Assembly (NCBI GenBank): GCA_021432635.1
Contig: MU270077.1
Span: 209,531-273,530 of the forward strand
Source of the DNA: Thozetella sp. PMI_491
Taxonomy: Eukaryota > Ascomycota > Sordariomycetes > Chaetosphaeriales > Chaetosphaeriaceae
Direction: 5' to 3'
DNA length: 64,000 bases
Below are positions 33,295 through 45,292 of the stretch, piece by piece. The position numbers were made by a program, and so were the translations under genes. The notes beneath the pieces are model-generated. The model did no database searches. It was not told the origin of the DNA and was given only the letters and a program-made list of their open reading frames with translations. Each line of letters begins with the position of its first letter. Within the stretch, counting starts at the first letter, position 1.

Positions 33295-33874
33295 CTACGT
33301 CTGAGCTGATGAGGTCGCATTGGCCGCCATTTCTAACTCCATCAGATTGCAATCCGATTCAACACCCTTGTCTGAGTCGTTGTCGACGCAACCGTGCATC
33401 ATGATACGCCCTGTCGCGTTTGCATTGAAGACAACTCTGGAACGGATGGTGTCAGCGTAAGAAGACGCTCGGGGCAGCATAGTGGTGGAAAACCTACCCC
33501 GGAGACTCCGGGCATGTCCAAGTTTCCTTCACAGTCAAACTTATATCGGTCAGGCCGAACCGAAACTCAGTCCCAGTGGTGTTGCACTTAGACCACGAGT
33601 TCTCCAGCTTTGCCAGGTCAACGTTCTGCAACATACAATCCACAGTCATGTTGGTTGCAGAGTAATAGGATCTGAAGCCAAAACTGCCGGTGGTGCCGCC
33701 ATTGTCCCAGTTGTAAACCTTCAGTTTGAAGTCGTCAATCCTCCAATACGAGAGCTGGTGAGAATTTTCAGTGCAGTTGTCTGCTGCAGATTGCACAAAA
33801 TTGCGGCTATTTCCACCTAGATAAGCCGGGGCTGCTCCGGTAAGGAGAGCCGCGAGAGAGGCGACCATATGCAT
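33295..33874 (-). CDS. Small secreted six-cysteine protein
   Basis: Family not recognised by name; candidate extracellular effector-like or cell-surface protein. Exons 33498-33874 and 33295-33436 join across a 61-nt intron to 172 aa, restoring CPESPGVVFNANATG. A short hydrophobic signal peptide occupies about residues 1-18 (VASLAALLTGAAPA). The mature part has six Cys (in DNCTE, VDCML, WSKCN, TWTCP, HGCVD and SDCNL), which could form three disulphides, several NxS/T sites (CTENS lies close to one, NMT, CNTT, NAT), and the pattern SYWRIDDFKLKVYNW, reminiscent of Trp-x-x-x-Asp-Phe openings of fungal secreted beta-sandwich proteins. Two Met codons lie at the start; either gives a usable signal peptide. 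Confidence 0.82.
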
Positions 33875-34933
33875 CCCACCGCGTCAAGCCAAGAAATTCA
33901 GGTTCAATCGCCGGCTCTCATCGGGTGTTAGGAGTGCAATACGAGGGGATATGAGAGCGAGAGAACTGGCATATACGTAGCCGGCACCTGATCCTTACTA
34001 CCACGACGGGGGAATGCCGAACCTCCCGGCTAAAATAAACCAATCGGCATATTGACGCTCTTTATTTAGATAAATAATAATGGCCGCAATTGCGGGGTGT
34101 TTCAACTTGCTATTATAGGGAACCCGACCTTTAGGATCATCTTAAAACGGCAACGGCTTCCGTCAGCGTCTCTCTTCCTCACATGGAGACCGCAGATTAT
34201 ACACTTGCCATACAGCGGGTAGGGACATCTCGGCTGCTACACAGGAGTAGAGACGACGAGGGCAACGACTGACCTCGCTCGCGAATTACATGCGCAGTTT
34301 TTCAACGTGTCTCCTGCGCGACGTGCTACGACGTCCTTACGATGAGCTAGAGCCTCTCATTACGGGAGTAGCCTCAAGCTCAGTACGGACACAGCATGCA
34401 ATGCAGTAGGGAACTAGCAGTCGCATCACCGCTGCGTTAACAATGTAGCCTTTGGTAAATCTTTGGGGCGGTGAGAGCTATTCTATAAGCTATGCCTGGG
34501 TACGGTATGAACTTGGAGAAGCCATCCATCAAAGCGATTCTTAGCGAAGTTTGGATCCAGGTCGGACAGTTCAAATCCGAGACTAGGGATAGCTAAGGCG
34601 ACTGCCACGATGATGCCAATTTAAATAGACAAGTCCTGGCAGGCTTCATATACGCTCAGACCACTCACAAGCATAGGTCAATTCAGAAAATATGCCTAGT
34701 TCGATTGTTATTGGACGCATAATATAATAATTACCCCGGAAAACTGCAGTCCACTCATCGCTTAGCGCCGCAAGTGGCGAGATGGAACGCCCCGCAGTTA
34801 TTTGAGTAGACCACGAGGGCAAAGTAGTACTTATAAAACCCTTAGGTTCGGCATGTTCGCGCAGCGATCGTCTAAGACCCGGGTATTGCTCAATCAACAC
34901 AGGAGTTCAGCATCTGCCCCATAGCTGCCAAAC
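33875..34933. other. Divergent region, secreted protein and tyrosinase
   Basis: This 1.06-kb gap between divergent starts should contain both promoters. It is comparatively AT-rich (for example near 34060). No supported gene is seen. Confidence 0.4.
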
Positions 34934-36383
34934 ATGAGGTCTATCTGGAGTGCGATCATCCTGCTGCCCTCGCTCCTCGCGGGAGTTGGGGCGCAGGGAG
35001 ACTCGTGGAAATCTAAGGTGAAAGTGTAGGTTTCAATATTAAGTCCGCTTTTCCAGGGCCCTTTTCCTAAACGCCTTTTCCGAGCGGCGATGTCTAATCA
35101 GGATTATCCTAGGCAACGAAACGGCTTCTACGCCCAAGATGTCGTCGACAAGCTGGAGGAGACTACTATGTCTAACGTCGAGGCGTATATGAACAAGAAG
35201 ATTGCTGCAGGAAAGAACAACGGTTGTACGTTGGAGAAGGCGGGCGTACGGAGGGAGTGGTACGTTTCCCATGTAGCCCTGTTGCCAAACTTCTAATTCT
35301 CTGATATACTGGCAGGGGTGACATGACCGACGAGCAACGATCTGACTTTATTAATGCTACACTCTGTCTCATGAAAGCACCATCCAAGGCACCTAAGGAC
35401 CAGTTCCCCGGAGCCAAAAACCGGTATGACGACTTCGTCGCATATCACATGACGAATGCTGGGACTCTGCACGATACGGTTGGCCTGTTTCCCGCTCACA
35501 AATACTTCCTCCTAGCATATGAGACGGCTCTTCGTAATGAGTGTGGATATAAAGGCTACCATCCGGTACGATTAACTATATAAGTACTTTTACTTGTTGC
35601 TAACTATATTGTATAATAGTACATGAACTACGACCGTTATACTAAAGATCCAAAGAATTCAGCCCTGTTTAACGGTAATATGACGAGTATGGGCGGTAAC
35701 GGCGCACCGGACTCCAAGTATGCCGGTGTCCGCACTGGCAGCGGACTGATTAAGTCCGGTGGCGGAGGTGGATGTGTTACCGAGGGTCCTTTTAAAGAGT
35801 TTGTATTCTACAGTCAACCGTTTAAAGATCCGTCTAAATAACTGACCTCAACAGCTACGTCGCCAATCTTGGGCCTGGCTCTGCCATGATGGACAATGTA
35901 CCTAAGAACCCTATGGCAGGAGGAGGAGGTTCTAACCCCCGTTGTATGCGCCGCGACATCAACGTCAACGCGGCGCTCGGCGCCACTGCCGACCGCGCCT
36001 ATAACCTGATTACCAAATCTAAGGACATCAACACCTTCTACAACACATTATTGACACCACCCCAGAACAGCAGTGATCCCTATAACTGGGGCATCCATAC
36101 TTCTGGTCATTATATCGCGGGAGGTGACCCTGGTGGTGATCCCATGTGCTCGCCGGGAGACCCGATCTTCTACTTCCACCATGCTATGCTAGATCGGCTC
36201 TGGTGGATTTGGCAGATGCAGGACCCCGACACCCGTGTGAACGCCGTGGTGACTCTCGGCGGTGGTGGCGGCTCAAACCGAAAAATTGATCTCAAGTGGC
36301 TCATCCCCGATGTGGTTCCGGTTCTCGAGGCTCATGATGGGCTTGGTGGACAGAAAGGAGCGTTTTGCCACGTTTACGTGTAG
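34934..36383 (+). CDS. Secreted tyrosinase-domain copper oxidase
   Basis: Type 3 dicopper enzyme that would hydroxylate or oxidise phenols. Exons 34934-35025, 35113-35259, 35316-35565, 35620-35798 and 35855-36383 join in frame to 398 aa. The signal peptide is residues 1 to about 21 (IILLPSLLAGVGAQ). NGCTLEKAGVRREW and LTDEQR-like DMTDEQRSDFI open the domain. CuA ligands are probably His in AYHMTN, TLHDTVG and PAHKYF. CuB ligands are in WGIHTSGHY and in FYFHHAMLDRLWW. Pairs of Cys (NECGYKG and the N-terminal GCTLE) fit the fungal secreted type. Junction GPFKD-YVANLGPG supports the fourth intron. The first intron acceptor could shift by ten bases. It could act in melanin or phenolic-metabolite formation. 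Confidence 0.88.
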
Positions 36384-37568
36384 CTTGAGAGTAATTCCGT
36401 TTGCTGTACGTTAACCACTCGCTCAATTTCTTGAATAAAGCTCGAAGTAGGAGAATACAGAAGTGTTTACAAGGACGTAGGAATCCATCCGAGTCCCGCC
36501 ATTACCCGTGAACTATGCATTAGGTTGACTAAAAGGCCGAACATAGCCATCATTGATACGTATCAACATGTATCTTCTACCGTAGGTGTTGGCCTTTTCA
36601 TGGGCTCGGCTGTGGTTATGATTGTCATGGTAGCGTTGTCTTTACCCGGCGATGGGCTTTGAAACACCGTGAGTGAAGTTTGCTTGTAGGATGAGTTTCA
36701 ATGGAGATGATCCTAGCGTGTCTGAGACCCCTCGAGGTTTAAAGGGCTGGGTGCAGCTATCAGGCAGAGCTCTCCGTCAAGATATGCCGATTTCTCGTCA
36801 GAAGTCAACATCTCGCTGTTATAGTTACCGTAGCGGGCGGGGTTGGGTGGGAACCAACAATAATTGGCGTGGCCACCAAGTGTTGAACTACTGCATTGTG
36901 CCGCTAATTTTACGACTATCGGTTGTTGCTATGCCAATGCTTTCTCGTACGACAATATTTGTTAAAGGGGCTTAGCTGATTAACTATATTTTGTGTAGAG
37001 TTAGGGCTATAAAATATACAAAAAATATAATAAAATAAAAGCTGTACGAAGAAGGCCGCCACCACCACCACCGTCACTTCTACCACTTCGTCCACCATAA
37101 CCCCCACCACCGGGCTATACCGCGCTGTACCGACTAGGGGAGGTTTTAGATTCCGAAGCGCTCTATGGCCTCTTTTTAGCCGTGGTGGTAGTCATTGTAA
37201 AGCTGGCAATTGAACTGGCTCTCTAAAAGATCATACAGCTGGTAAAAGGGGAAGGTACGACGCGGTCCCTGCCCTAGAGCTATTACCAGCGTGGCTGGCG
37301 CCGGCTAATGAGCCTTCCTGGTCAACAAGTATTGTCGTACGGCAAAGCATTGGCATAATAACCTACTTACCTACCTAACAACCTTTGTCCTAAAAGCAGC
37401 GACTTAATATGGGCCAATGCTTGGTGGTCGTCCCAATCGTTGCCGGCCCCCACATACTCCCGGTATGGTAGCCATATTACTCTGCCCAATTAACGCTCTC
37501 TGCTTGCCATAGCTCATGTGCCACCTTGTTGACACATTGGCACATACCTTCCCTGTTGTCTCCCTTCT
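36384..37568. other. Intergenic, no gene recognised
   Basis: 1.2 kb between convergent tyrosinase and P450-2 genes. It includes an AT-rich segment near 37010-37040 and a CCACCACCAC stretch near 37062. Possibly decayed repeat sequence; no domain is recognised. Confidence 0.4.
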
Positions 37569-39470
37569 CTACCACAACCTCCGCCATCGGATCTTCATGT
37601 CCCGGTCGGGCGGTGCTGCAACCGAGTTTGCATACTCCATATCGTCTTCAGCTGGCCGGTCTGACCGAGAACCGTCTTGCTTAACCCACTCCACAAATTC
37701 GATCTCCAGTCTTGAGACCATCATCGCTACGGCGAGCATCACCTCCTGCTTCGCAATGTTACGTCCGGCACAAGTGCTAGTTCCACCGCCTATTCAACAG
37801 AGGAAAAGAGCATTAGTGCGTGTCTAAGACTAATGCCACTAGGCGGGATGTCGCTATGTGCTGTAAGGGGGCACTCACCATATGGGAAGAAGGACCCTGC
37901 CCGACCTGCCATGGAGTATTCAAGGCTTTTTGTGGCCTGCCCCGTCTCGTCCTTTGTCACCACCTCCTTTAAGTGACGAGCACCCCAGAACTGAGAGGCA
38001 GGATGCTCCGGTGTGCCCCCTAGGTAACTCTGTGGTTAGCTTGCGATGTCTGCAACCGGAGGGTGACAAAGGCCTCAATAACACGTACAAACGGTTTCGT
38101 CTAGATGGGCGATTGCGGTCGGGGTCTGCACAATGGAACCTTTGGGTAGGCTGTAGCCCGCAATGGTGACTGGCTCGGTACACTTCCTAGTGATAAGGAC
38201 ACCTACATGGAGGCGCAGAGTCTCGGTGAAGACAGACTGGAGTAGGGGCAGGGATGCCAATTTCTGGGCACTCAGCACTTCTGGGTTGGGCCCTCCCGTC
38301 AACACCTGCTCGACTTCCTCCTTGACGGCCCTGAATAGCTTTGGGTCTCGAATGAGCTCGATCATGACCCAGACGAGGATGGGGGTCGTGTTGGCATGGA
38401 GTCTGCAGCAAGGAACATATCCTAGTTAGCACGGCTGCTCAAGCTACACGCCGATCCGCAGAACCTACCCGAAAAGAAACAGGGAGAAGACGGCGCCCAT
38501 GCTCTCGGAAGAGAAGTCAAAGGACTTGCCCCACCGCGCAAGCCCCCTTGAGATACGCGATCCGAACACGGGCTCATAGTCGACGTCTTCATCGGCACCG
38601 TGCCAGTCATAATCTCGATCCGCCACTTCGTACCATTTCAAGCACATGCCACGCAGCCGGTCCCGGGCCTGCACACCGGGCTTGTTGAGCCAGGTGGGTA
38701 GGCCGAAGGCCAAGCCCTCGACGTACTTTTCATATCCCCAGAAGGCCTCGATGAAGTCTGGGTTGACCTCGAGGACCTTTGGGCCCATCATGGCAGACGT
38801 CGCTGCGAGTGCGATATTTTCCCGGAGGAAGTCGAATAGTAGTACTTCGGCCCACTCCCCGGTCGGGACCGCGGCGAGCTGCTTGGAGTAACAACCTTGG
38901 AACGTGGCGAAGAAGGCGTTCACGGCTGCGGCGCTTAGTAGGCTCTCATCATATGTGCGGTGCATGGCGAACCAGATGCGCTCCTCTGCAGGCGTGTTGT
39001 TGCCGCGCCGGGGCATGCTCCCGCCACCCGACTCGTCTTTGGTGAACTTGGCCACGTCAGACGGCGAGTAGCCTGCGCTGTTCTCCAAAATGCGCGTGAT
39101 CCATGGATCCGACGTGAACGACGACCGAAAGATGGTCGATATGTTGCTGCCACCGGCGACGAGATACAAGTCCATCGGACCGAGGCGGCATCGCACGATA
39201 GGGCTTGTCTCAAACGCCTTCCTATACCATGCGAAATCGTGTGAGCAAGCTACGCTTCAAAGCCTCAGCCGGCCGATGGGGTACCTACTTGGCTCGTTCT
39301 ATGAAAAGCTTCTTGTTCGTCATAAACTGCCAAACGTTGGACACGAAGGGGATGCGCTCGCCGAGTCGCGGCGGCCGCATCGTCTTGCTCCCACTCTGAT
39401 GCCTGACCAGCACGGCGACCAGGGGCAGGAGCAGGAGCATCGCCGTGAGCATCATGCTAGAGACGGCCAT
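37569..39470 (-). CDS. Cytochrome P450 monooxygenase, CYP7/8-like fungal type (P450-2)
   Basis: Haem-thiolate monooxygenase with membrane anchor. Exons 39289-39470, 38469-39221, 38089-38402, 37879-38019 and 37569-37789 join in frame to 536 aa. An N-terminal helix (MMLTAMLLLLPLVAVLV) is followed by PPRLGERIPFVSNVWQF. The distal-helix region reads LHANTTPILVWVM, with Asn-Thr where many P450s have Asp/Glu-Thr. The ExxR motif is TETLR, and the haem loop, completed across the last intron, is FFPYGGGTSTCAGRNIAKQE. The type resembles fungal homologues of sterol 7-alpha-hydroxylase and OrdA-like enzymes. The substrate is unknown. It is tandem with P450-3 on the same strand. Confidence 0.92.
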
Positions 39471-40859
39471 TTTCTCTTTCCCTCTCTCTCTGAAGGTTTG
39501 ACACCTCACTGCAGCTGGTCCTGTCAGGGCAGTTCCGGGCAAGGCAAGATCTACTTTGCTGGGTGGAGCACCTGTGGTCGTAGTCTAGTGCCGGCCGCCT
39601 AGTGTGGTGAGGACTTTGGTCCGCCGTGGGATTGTAGGGGAGGTACTATTCGGTAGCGGTAGGCAGGTAATAATACGGCTCTGGAATACGCAGGCTAGGT
39701 ACCCAGTTTCAAGTACAAGGCTATACTCGGCAGGGGAATCCTTTTTTGGAAGCACCGTAGTTTGGCGCCAAAGCCAGCGCCTCGCTGCGCCGCTGGACGG
39801 ACCAGCAGCTGGGATCGGCAGCCATAAACCTTGCTAGTCTGGATGCGCTGGTGGAACGGGTGGAACGATGGGGGTGGCGACAGAAGGATGGTGCGAATGT
39901 AACCGAGCATACCGAACGAGCTTAGCCCCCCACTCCCCCCTTCTCAGTAAATCTCACCCCACCTCCCCTGGCCGGCTTTGTCGGGGCGCGTAAACCTATA
40001 CGTATTGCTACCATTTGAGGCAATGACCCGTGTGATTGTGCAATGTGTCGGCCAACGTCAACCGACGCACGCTGATCTTAGAGGCAGTGGCCCCCCACCC
40101 CCCACCCCCCCTACGTCCTCTTCCTTCTTCCCGGGAGCTCCTCCACATTTTGGATCATCCTGGTTACTTCGGCACCTGCGGCAAAGCCATTCCCGCCCGC
40201 TGTCTCTGCCTCCCCCAAATCTAGGCCAATCTGGGACCATATCAAGGCGTGTAAGAGCCAGGATGGCGCAACGCAGGCATCAAGATGCACGAACGGACTG
40301 CGACGCAGCAATCAGCGTCCGCCCCCTCCTGGCTGTCTATTCTAACCCCGCCCAAGCCCATCCTTGACCTACATCAGGTGCGGCTGGAAGGTAATACAGC
40401 CGGCACCCGCCTCACCTGACTGACCAGACTGAGGCTGCTGCTTTGGGGGAATGGTGGTATAGACACGCACAATGGATGGAATCTACTTCCCAACTAGCCT
40501 AGCATCTCTTACTGCCCAGCTAGCGGCTGGAATGCCCTGTTCTCGGCTGCGTTCACCCGGCCCGCCATCCGGCCGACCATCCGCCGTGTGGGCTTGTCTA
40601 GCCCATGTAGATGCCAGAGGCCGTGGCAGACCGGCAGCCAAGCAGGAGGACATGTTACGGCAGATTGGTTTGGACCATGAGGAGCGATGCGAGGCAGAGC
40701 AGATGCATATATTCATGTATTCGTGCAGCGGACCAACAACGCCTGTTTATGGGATATCGTAATAAAGGACAAGATAATGCAGAATGGCTTCCTGGTATCC
40801 CTCTCCGCCGTAGAACTCCTCCCGCTACCATTTCCCATGTGCCTAATTTACAAAGGAAA
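39471..40859. other. Upstream region of P450-2
   Basis: 1.4 kb between two minus-strand P450 genes. It contains a C-rich tract around 40090-40112 and no supported gene. Confidence 0.4.
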
Positions 40860-42832
40860 CTATCGCCGGCTCCAAACCAGTGGGACGCGCTCCGGGTGCA
40901 TCAACTGCAACAGCAACCCTCCATAGCTCGAGTCCTTCTCGATGAACTCGGCTGCTCTCGTCTGCGCCTCGGCCGCCGTCTCATTCTCTAGGCGTTGTGG
41001 CTCCACCTTCCAGTCGCGGAACAAGGCGGCTAAGAGGGCCACCCATTCGACCTGCGAGAACTTCTTGGCCGGACAGTCACGCGCGCCCTCAGACCAACCC
41101 AGGAAGTTGCCACGCGCCGGAGGTGGGAGGAGAACCTCGTCGTCTTCATACTCATTCTCGTAGCTAGCAGACTCGCCCACCTCCTCTTGCTTGGGTTGCC
41201 CCTGCTGCATCTCGTCCTGGGGGGATCTCCGAGGTGCTTGGATCCAGCGCTCCGGCTTCCATTCCTCGGTGTCAGCGCCCCAGTACTTGGGGTGCTTGTG
41301 CACATAGAGATAGCTCGGGATCATGAGGATCTTGGGTGGAATCGTGAGTGTCTTGCCGCCGACCTGAAGAAACTGGGTTTGGTCCTTCGTCCACTTCACC
41401 TCCGCTACGGGGGTCTTGACTCGAAGCGTCTCGAAGAGGATGGCGAGGCAGCGCTTAAGACGCGGGTAGTCGGCGTGGTAGTCCCACTCTTCCCGAGGCT
41501 TGTCTCCCAGGACGCGGCGCAGCTCCTCCGCGAGCCAGTCTTGCACTGACGGGTTGGCGGCGAGGAAGAACCTAGCGAAAGTAAGTAGGTGCGTTATATC
41601 GAAGACCATTCGTGTGCACATACATGGCATAGGTGAGGAGATGCGCGGTGGTGTCGTGGCCAGCGAAGCTGACGACAAACATGGTGCCATAAATTTCGGC
41701 CTCGGTCAGCCCCCCTGCGTCGTTCTTCTTCTGGGAAGCACGGATAAGCGAGGCCATCAGTGTGGGCTCTCCTCGGATATGCCCCTCGTTCAAATTGCGG
41801 AGCTCTTGATTGTAAAGGTACGCCATGTGGCCCTTGAACTTAGCGCAGGCCTCGCCGAGGCGTTTCCAGGTATTAGGCAGCGGCAACCACGGGTTCATGA
41901 AGAAGCGCGGGCCTAGAGCCAGAATGAGCAAAGCATTCTCCATAATGGTCAGCAGCGAGAACCGAAAGCTGGCGGATGGGGTTGTGGTGAGCCTCTCGCC
42001 GTGGCCCTCGAACTCGAACGACTGGCCGAAGCAGGCCTTGGTGAGGACGTGAAGCGACACCGTCCGCGCGTCCTCGCCCACGCTGGTGAAGACTTTCTTA
42101 GAGTCCCAGTAGCGCGCCATGGCGTCACCCAAAGACGTGGCTTCGGTCCAGACGATCGCGTTGCACTGCTCGTTGAGGCATGAGTTGACAATCCTCCGGT
42201 GCGCCTTCCACTGTTCACCGGAAGCCTATCGCCAGCCTGTCAGCAAATCCGTCCCCAATTCAAGCCACCCGTATCACACTCACAGTTGCGATGTTTGGCC
42301 CTCCAAAGACATCAAGCATCTCTGTTTCCAACGAAAAAACACTGTGTAAGTAACAAAAGCTATCGTTGGGGTGTATCTCACGCCAGTGGTGTAGTGGGAA
42401 AGTTTTGGGGGGGGGCGGGGGGGGCATACTCGTAATTTCTACCCAGCGTGGGAAGTCGTTGCCCCGGCGGTACATGTTATACAAAGCCTCTGGGTCCGCG
42501 AGGTAGAGCCAGTTGCGCGAGGGAGTCACTAATACAAAGGCCTCGCCCAGCTCCTCGTGGGTACGCATCCCATCGTGCTCGTGCCAGCCGCGGTAGTTGT
42601 AGCGGGTGAAGTTGTTGTCGCCAAGACAGCCCGGGAGTCGCTTGACAAGGGACACGACCCGGCTGTCGATGAGGAGCCATATCTTGTTGAGGTGGTCGAT
42701 AGGGATAATGCGGATAGGGACCCCGATAGTGCGGGCGATCTGATAGTTGCGGTAGATGCAATAGGCATAGTATGCTGTCCAAGCCGTCGCCAGCGCCAGC
42801 AGGGACCACACGGTGATGAGAGGCGATGCCAT
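40860..42832 (-). CDS. Cytochrome P450 monooxygenase with acidic/Gln insertion (P450-3)
   Basis: Membrane-anchored P450. Exons 42430-42832, 42284-42321, 41624-42225 and 40860-41571 join in frame to 584 aa. The 38-nt second exon is required: it restores WVEITKMLDVFGGPNIAT-ASGEQWKAHRR. The I-helix is SFAGHDTTAHLL, the ExxR is FETLR, the PERF-type motif is KPERW, and the haem loop is FLGWSEGARDCPAKKF. Between PERW and the haem loop lies an unusual 40-residue insertion rich in Gln, Glu and Asp (ENEYEDDEVLL). Intron 1 has a long C tract directly after its donor. The start is the Met of MASPLITVW before the transmembrane helix; an in-frame extension upstream is not P450-like. Confidence 0.92.
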
Positions 42833-43587
42833 AATGCCAAGTGCGCGCGGGGTTGAAGCCAAGAGTCGGTAGTGAGCGTCGGCCCTTGCACAGCAACACA
42901 AGCGCGTATCTAGAGAACAACTACGAAAACAAGCGGCGGGCATGACGCCTGGCAAGCCTCTTAAAGAGGACCATCCAGACTGGGCAAGCCCGCAAACCCA
43001 ACCCAACGTCAGGGCAATACAAGGATCACTCGTGGAGCGTGCTCCGGCAGTGCCACACCCGCAGCGTCCATGATCGGAGGGGCTAATCGCCGGCGGCCAT
43101 CGTGCCTTGCAGAGCCAAGGGGGGAGGCCCCCCGGGTGTGCGACTACGAGGTACAACGCCCATAAGTGCGCCATGGGGGGAGCTACTGGGTCAACACCGT
43201 CCGTCGGCCCATCATAAATCCTAAGTACCTTTACTTATTAGCCACGCCACGTGCATTAGCACTGCACAAGCTTCTGCGGCTTACTAGAAGTGGTCCCAAT
43301 TGCCTGCCTAGTGACTAGTGCTACGCGGACCCTCGGCTCCACACGACACTCCCTCGGCGCAGCTCGCCAGCCAGCCCCTCCCCCCTTGATCCTTCACGGT
43401 CCTGCAAAAGTCCATGGATCCACGGCTGCTTTGGGCGGATACCACCTGCTGAGACTAGAGTCGCATTAGATAGGGCAAATTAGACAGGAAACGTGCGTCT
43501 ATTGTGTATCTCTATGGGTTGGGTCACTCCCGGGTCTTCTCCGGGCTCTCGGGAACCTGGCCTCCAGGCCCCAGCTATCATTACAGG
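42833..43587. other. Upstream region of P450-3
   Basis: 0.75 kb between the P450-3 start and the 3' end of the rhodopsin-domain gene. No gene is seen. Confidence 0.4.
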
Positions 43588-45292
43588 TCATGAGTGTGCC
43601 GCCCCGTGCGCGTAGATGGGCGACGGGGGCTGCGGCAGGTTCTGGCTCTGCGCTGAAGCCGACCGCTCGCTCTCTTCTGAGACCGACGCAACAGAGGCAT
43701 TGCGCGAGACGGAACGGTCTACTGAGAAGGAATGCTGCGGGTCGGTCTTCACCAAGTCCCTGCGCCAGTTGGTATCATCGTTGAAGTCCACGGTCATGAG
43801 GCCCATCCCTGTTTGGGGGATGCCGCGCATGGCCATGCTGGATGCATCGCTGCTCGAGTACCCCTCCAGCGACTTGCACGTGTAGATGACACTATCGTGG
43901 AAGTGGCGGAGGCGCACGCGCCAGCCTCTCTGCATCGCATCGCGATACTCGGCCTCCCGCCGCTGCTCCTCGTTGTAGCGGATGCTTGACTGGTTCCTCT
44001 GCTGCACGAAGAGCGTGCGGAACGAGACGACGCAAGCAATGATGAAGGCTATACCCCATTTTTGGTCAGCTCGGGTGCCTCCTTCCAGATGCGAAAAGTG
44101 GTGGGAGGGGAAGAACCGGGGGGCGGGGGGGCGGCGGAAACTTACCAACGCTGAATTCGCAGTAGAACCAGAACCAGGTGAAGGTAGCACTCTGCATGCT
44201 CCCCTTCACGCCAGTGCCGTCATAGACCTGGTGGAAGATGCTACCGCGCACGATCGTGATGGCGATGGTGAGGAAAACTAGGCCGAAGATCAAGGTGAGA
44301 GCGAGCTTCTTCTTGGTGCTGATGCGGCTCTTCCACAGAAGCACCACGGGGAAGCCAAGAACTAGTAGGGCGGCAGTGGTCAGCAGCTAGAGCATGCTAG
44401 CGAAAGAGAGGACTATCTTGGGTTGGGCTGTCCTCTGTGCGCACTGGCGGGCTGTGGGGCCGGTGTAGTGGACCCGCGAGGCCTGGCGGACAGAAAGTTT
44501 CCGCCCGGATGTGTGGGGGAACAAAGGGAACTCACTAAGAAAGTCGGACACGGCATCGACGGTGGCGGAGAAGATGGCGTTGAAGAAGATGCGGTGCAAG
44601 GCGGCGTCACTCGTGCACATGCCGCTGAAGATGTCCTCGATCTTGCCGAAGAAACAGTTGAACTCCTGCATGCCGATCTGGGCGGCGGCGCCGGCGATGG
44701 TGAAGAGCAGGACACCCCACCACAGGATGTTAAACTTTTGAATGTGCTCCCCGAGGCGGCGGAAGAAGATCATGAAGTTGATCTTGACGAGCAGGACGCC
44801 GACGATGGTCAGGTTGACGCTAGTGCCGATGCCGATGAAGGCCTTGTGCGAATTGTCAAAGAAGTTGGGGCCAATCTTGGAATAGTCGCCCTTCTCGACG
44901 GCCTCGAGGTCGTAGGCGTAGCCGACGAAGAGCTGAATGAGGACGGCCTCGACGTTGTGCAGGAGCAGGGCAAACATCATGATGTAGTCCTCGAGGAGGA
45001 ACCGCCGGAAGCAGGCATAGCGAATGTAGGCCCGCACGGCGAAGGCAATGTTGCACAGCGCGAAGAAGATCCAGGTCAGGGACTAGAAGAGAAGGGCGTG
45101 GCCATGGTCAGTGACACCGAGCGCGACGACCAAGAGCCGGCCGGGAAGGGTTGGGTACCCGTCCGGCCCATTTCTCGGAGGGGGAGAGTACACACGGCCC
45201 TGGCGGCGGGGACTTACGTAGAAGGCCGGGGGCGAGATATCATCGTTGGCTGTCGGCGCGAAGCTCGTGCCCGAATCGCCCGAAGAACTCAT
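43588..45292 (-). CDS. Fungal rhodopsin-domain (SAT4/PTH11-like) integral membrane protein
   Basis: Multi-helix plasma-membrane protein of the fungal rhodopsin-like domain group, whose members include PTH11-type receptors; ligand unknown. Exons 45218-45292, 44536-45082, 44146-44361 and 43588-44048 join in frame to 432 aa. Helical segments include TWIFFALCNIAFAVRAYI, DYIMMFALLLHNVEAVLI, SVNLTIVGVLLVKINFMIFF, ILWWGVLLFTIAGAAAQIG, VSDFLILGFPVVLLW, ALTLIFGLVFLTIAITIV and AFIIACVVSFRTLFVQQ, about seven in all. CFFGKIEDIFSGMCTSDAALHRIFF in the middle is typical of the family. The cytosolic C-terminal tail is Ser-rich and probably phosphorylated. Intron 2 (44362-44535) is unusually long at 174 nt; its acceptor was chosen because it joins SDFL to ILGFPVV. 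Surrounded by P450s, it could sense or respond to a metabolite. Confidence 0.88.

Noticed and set aside
42833-43174. In-frame N-terminal extension of P450-3
   Set aside because: The extension is Arg/Cys-rich and not P450-like; the Met at 42832 directly precedes the membrane helix.
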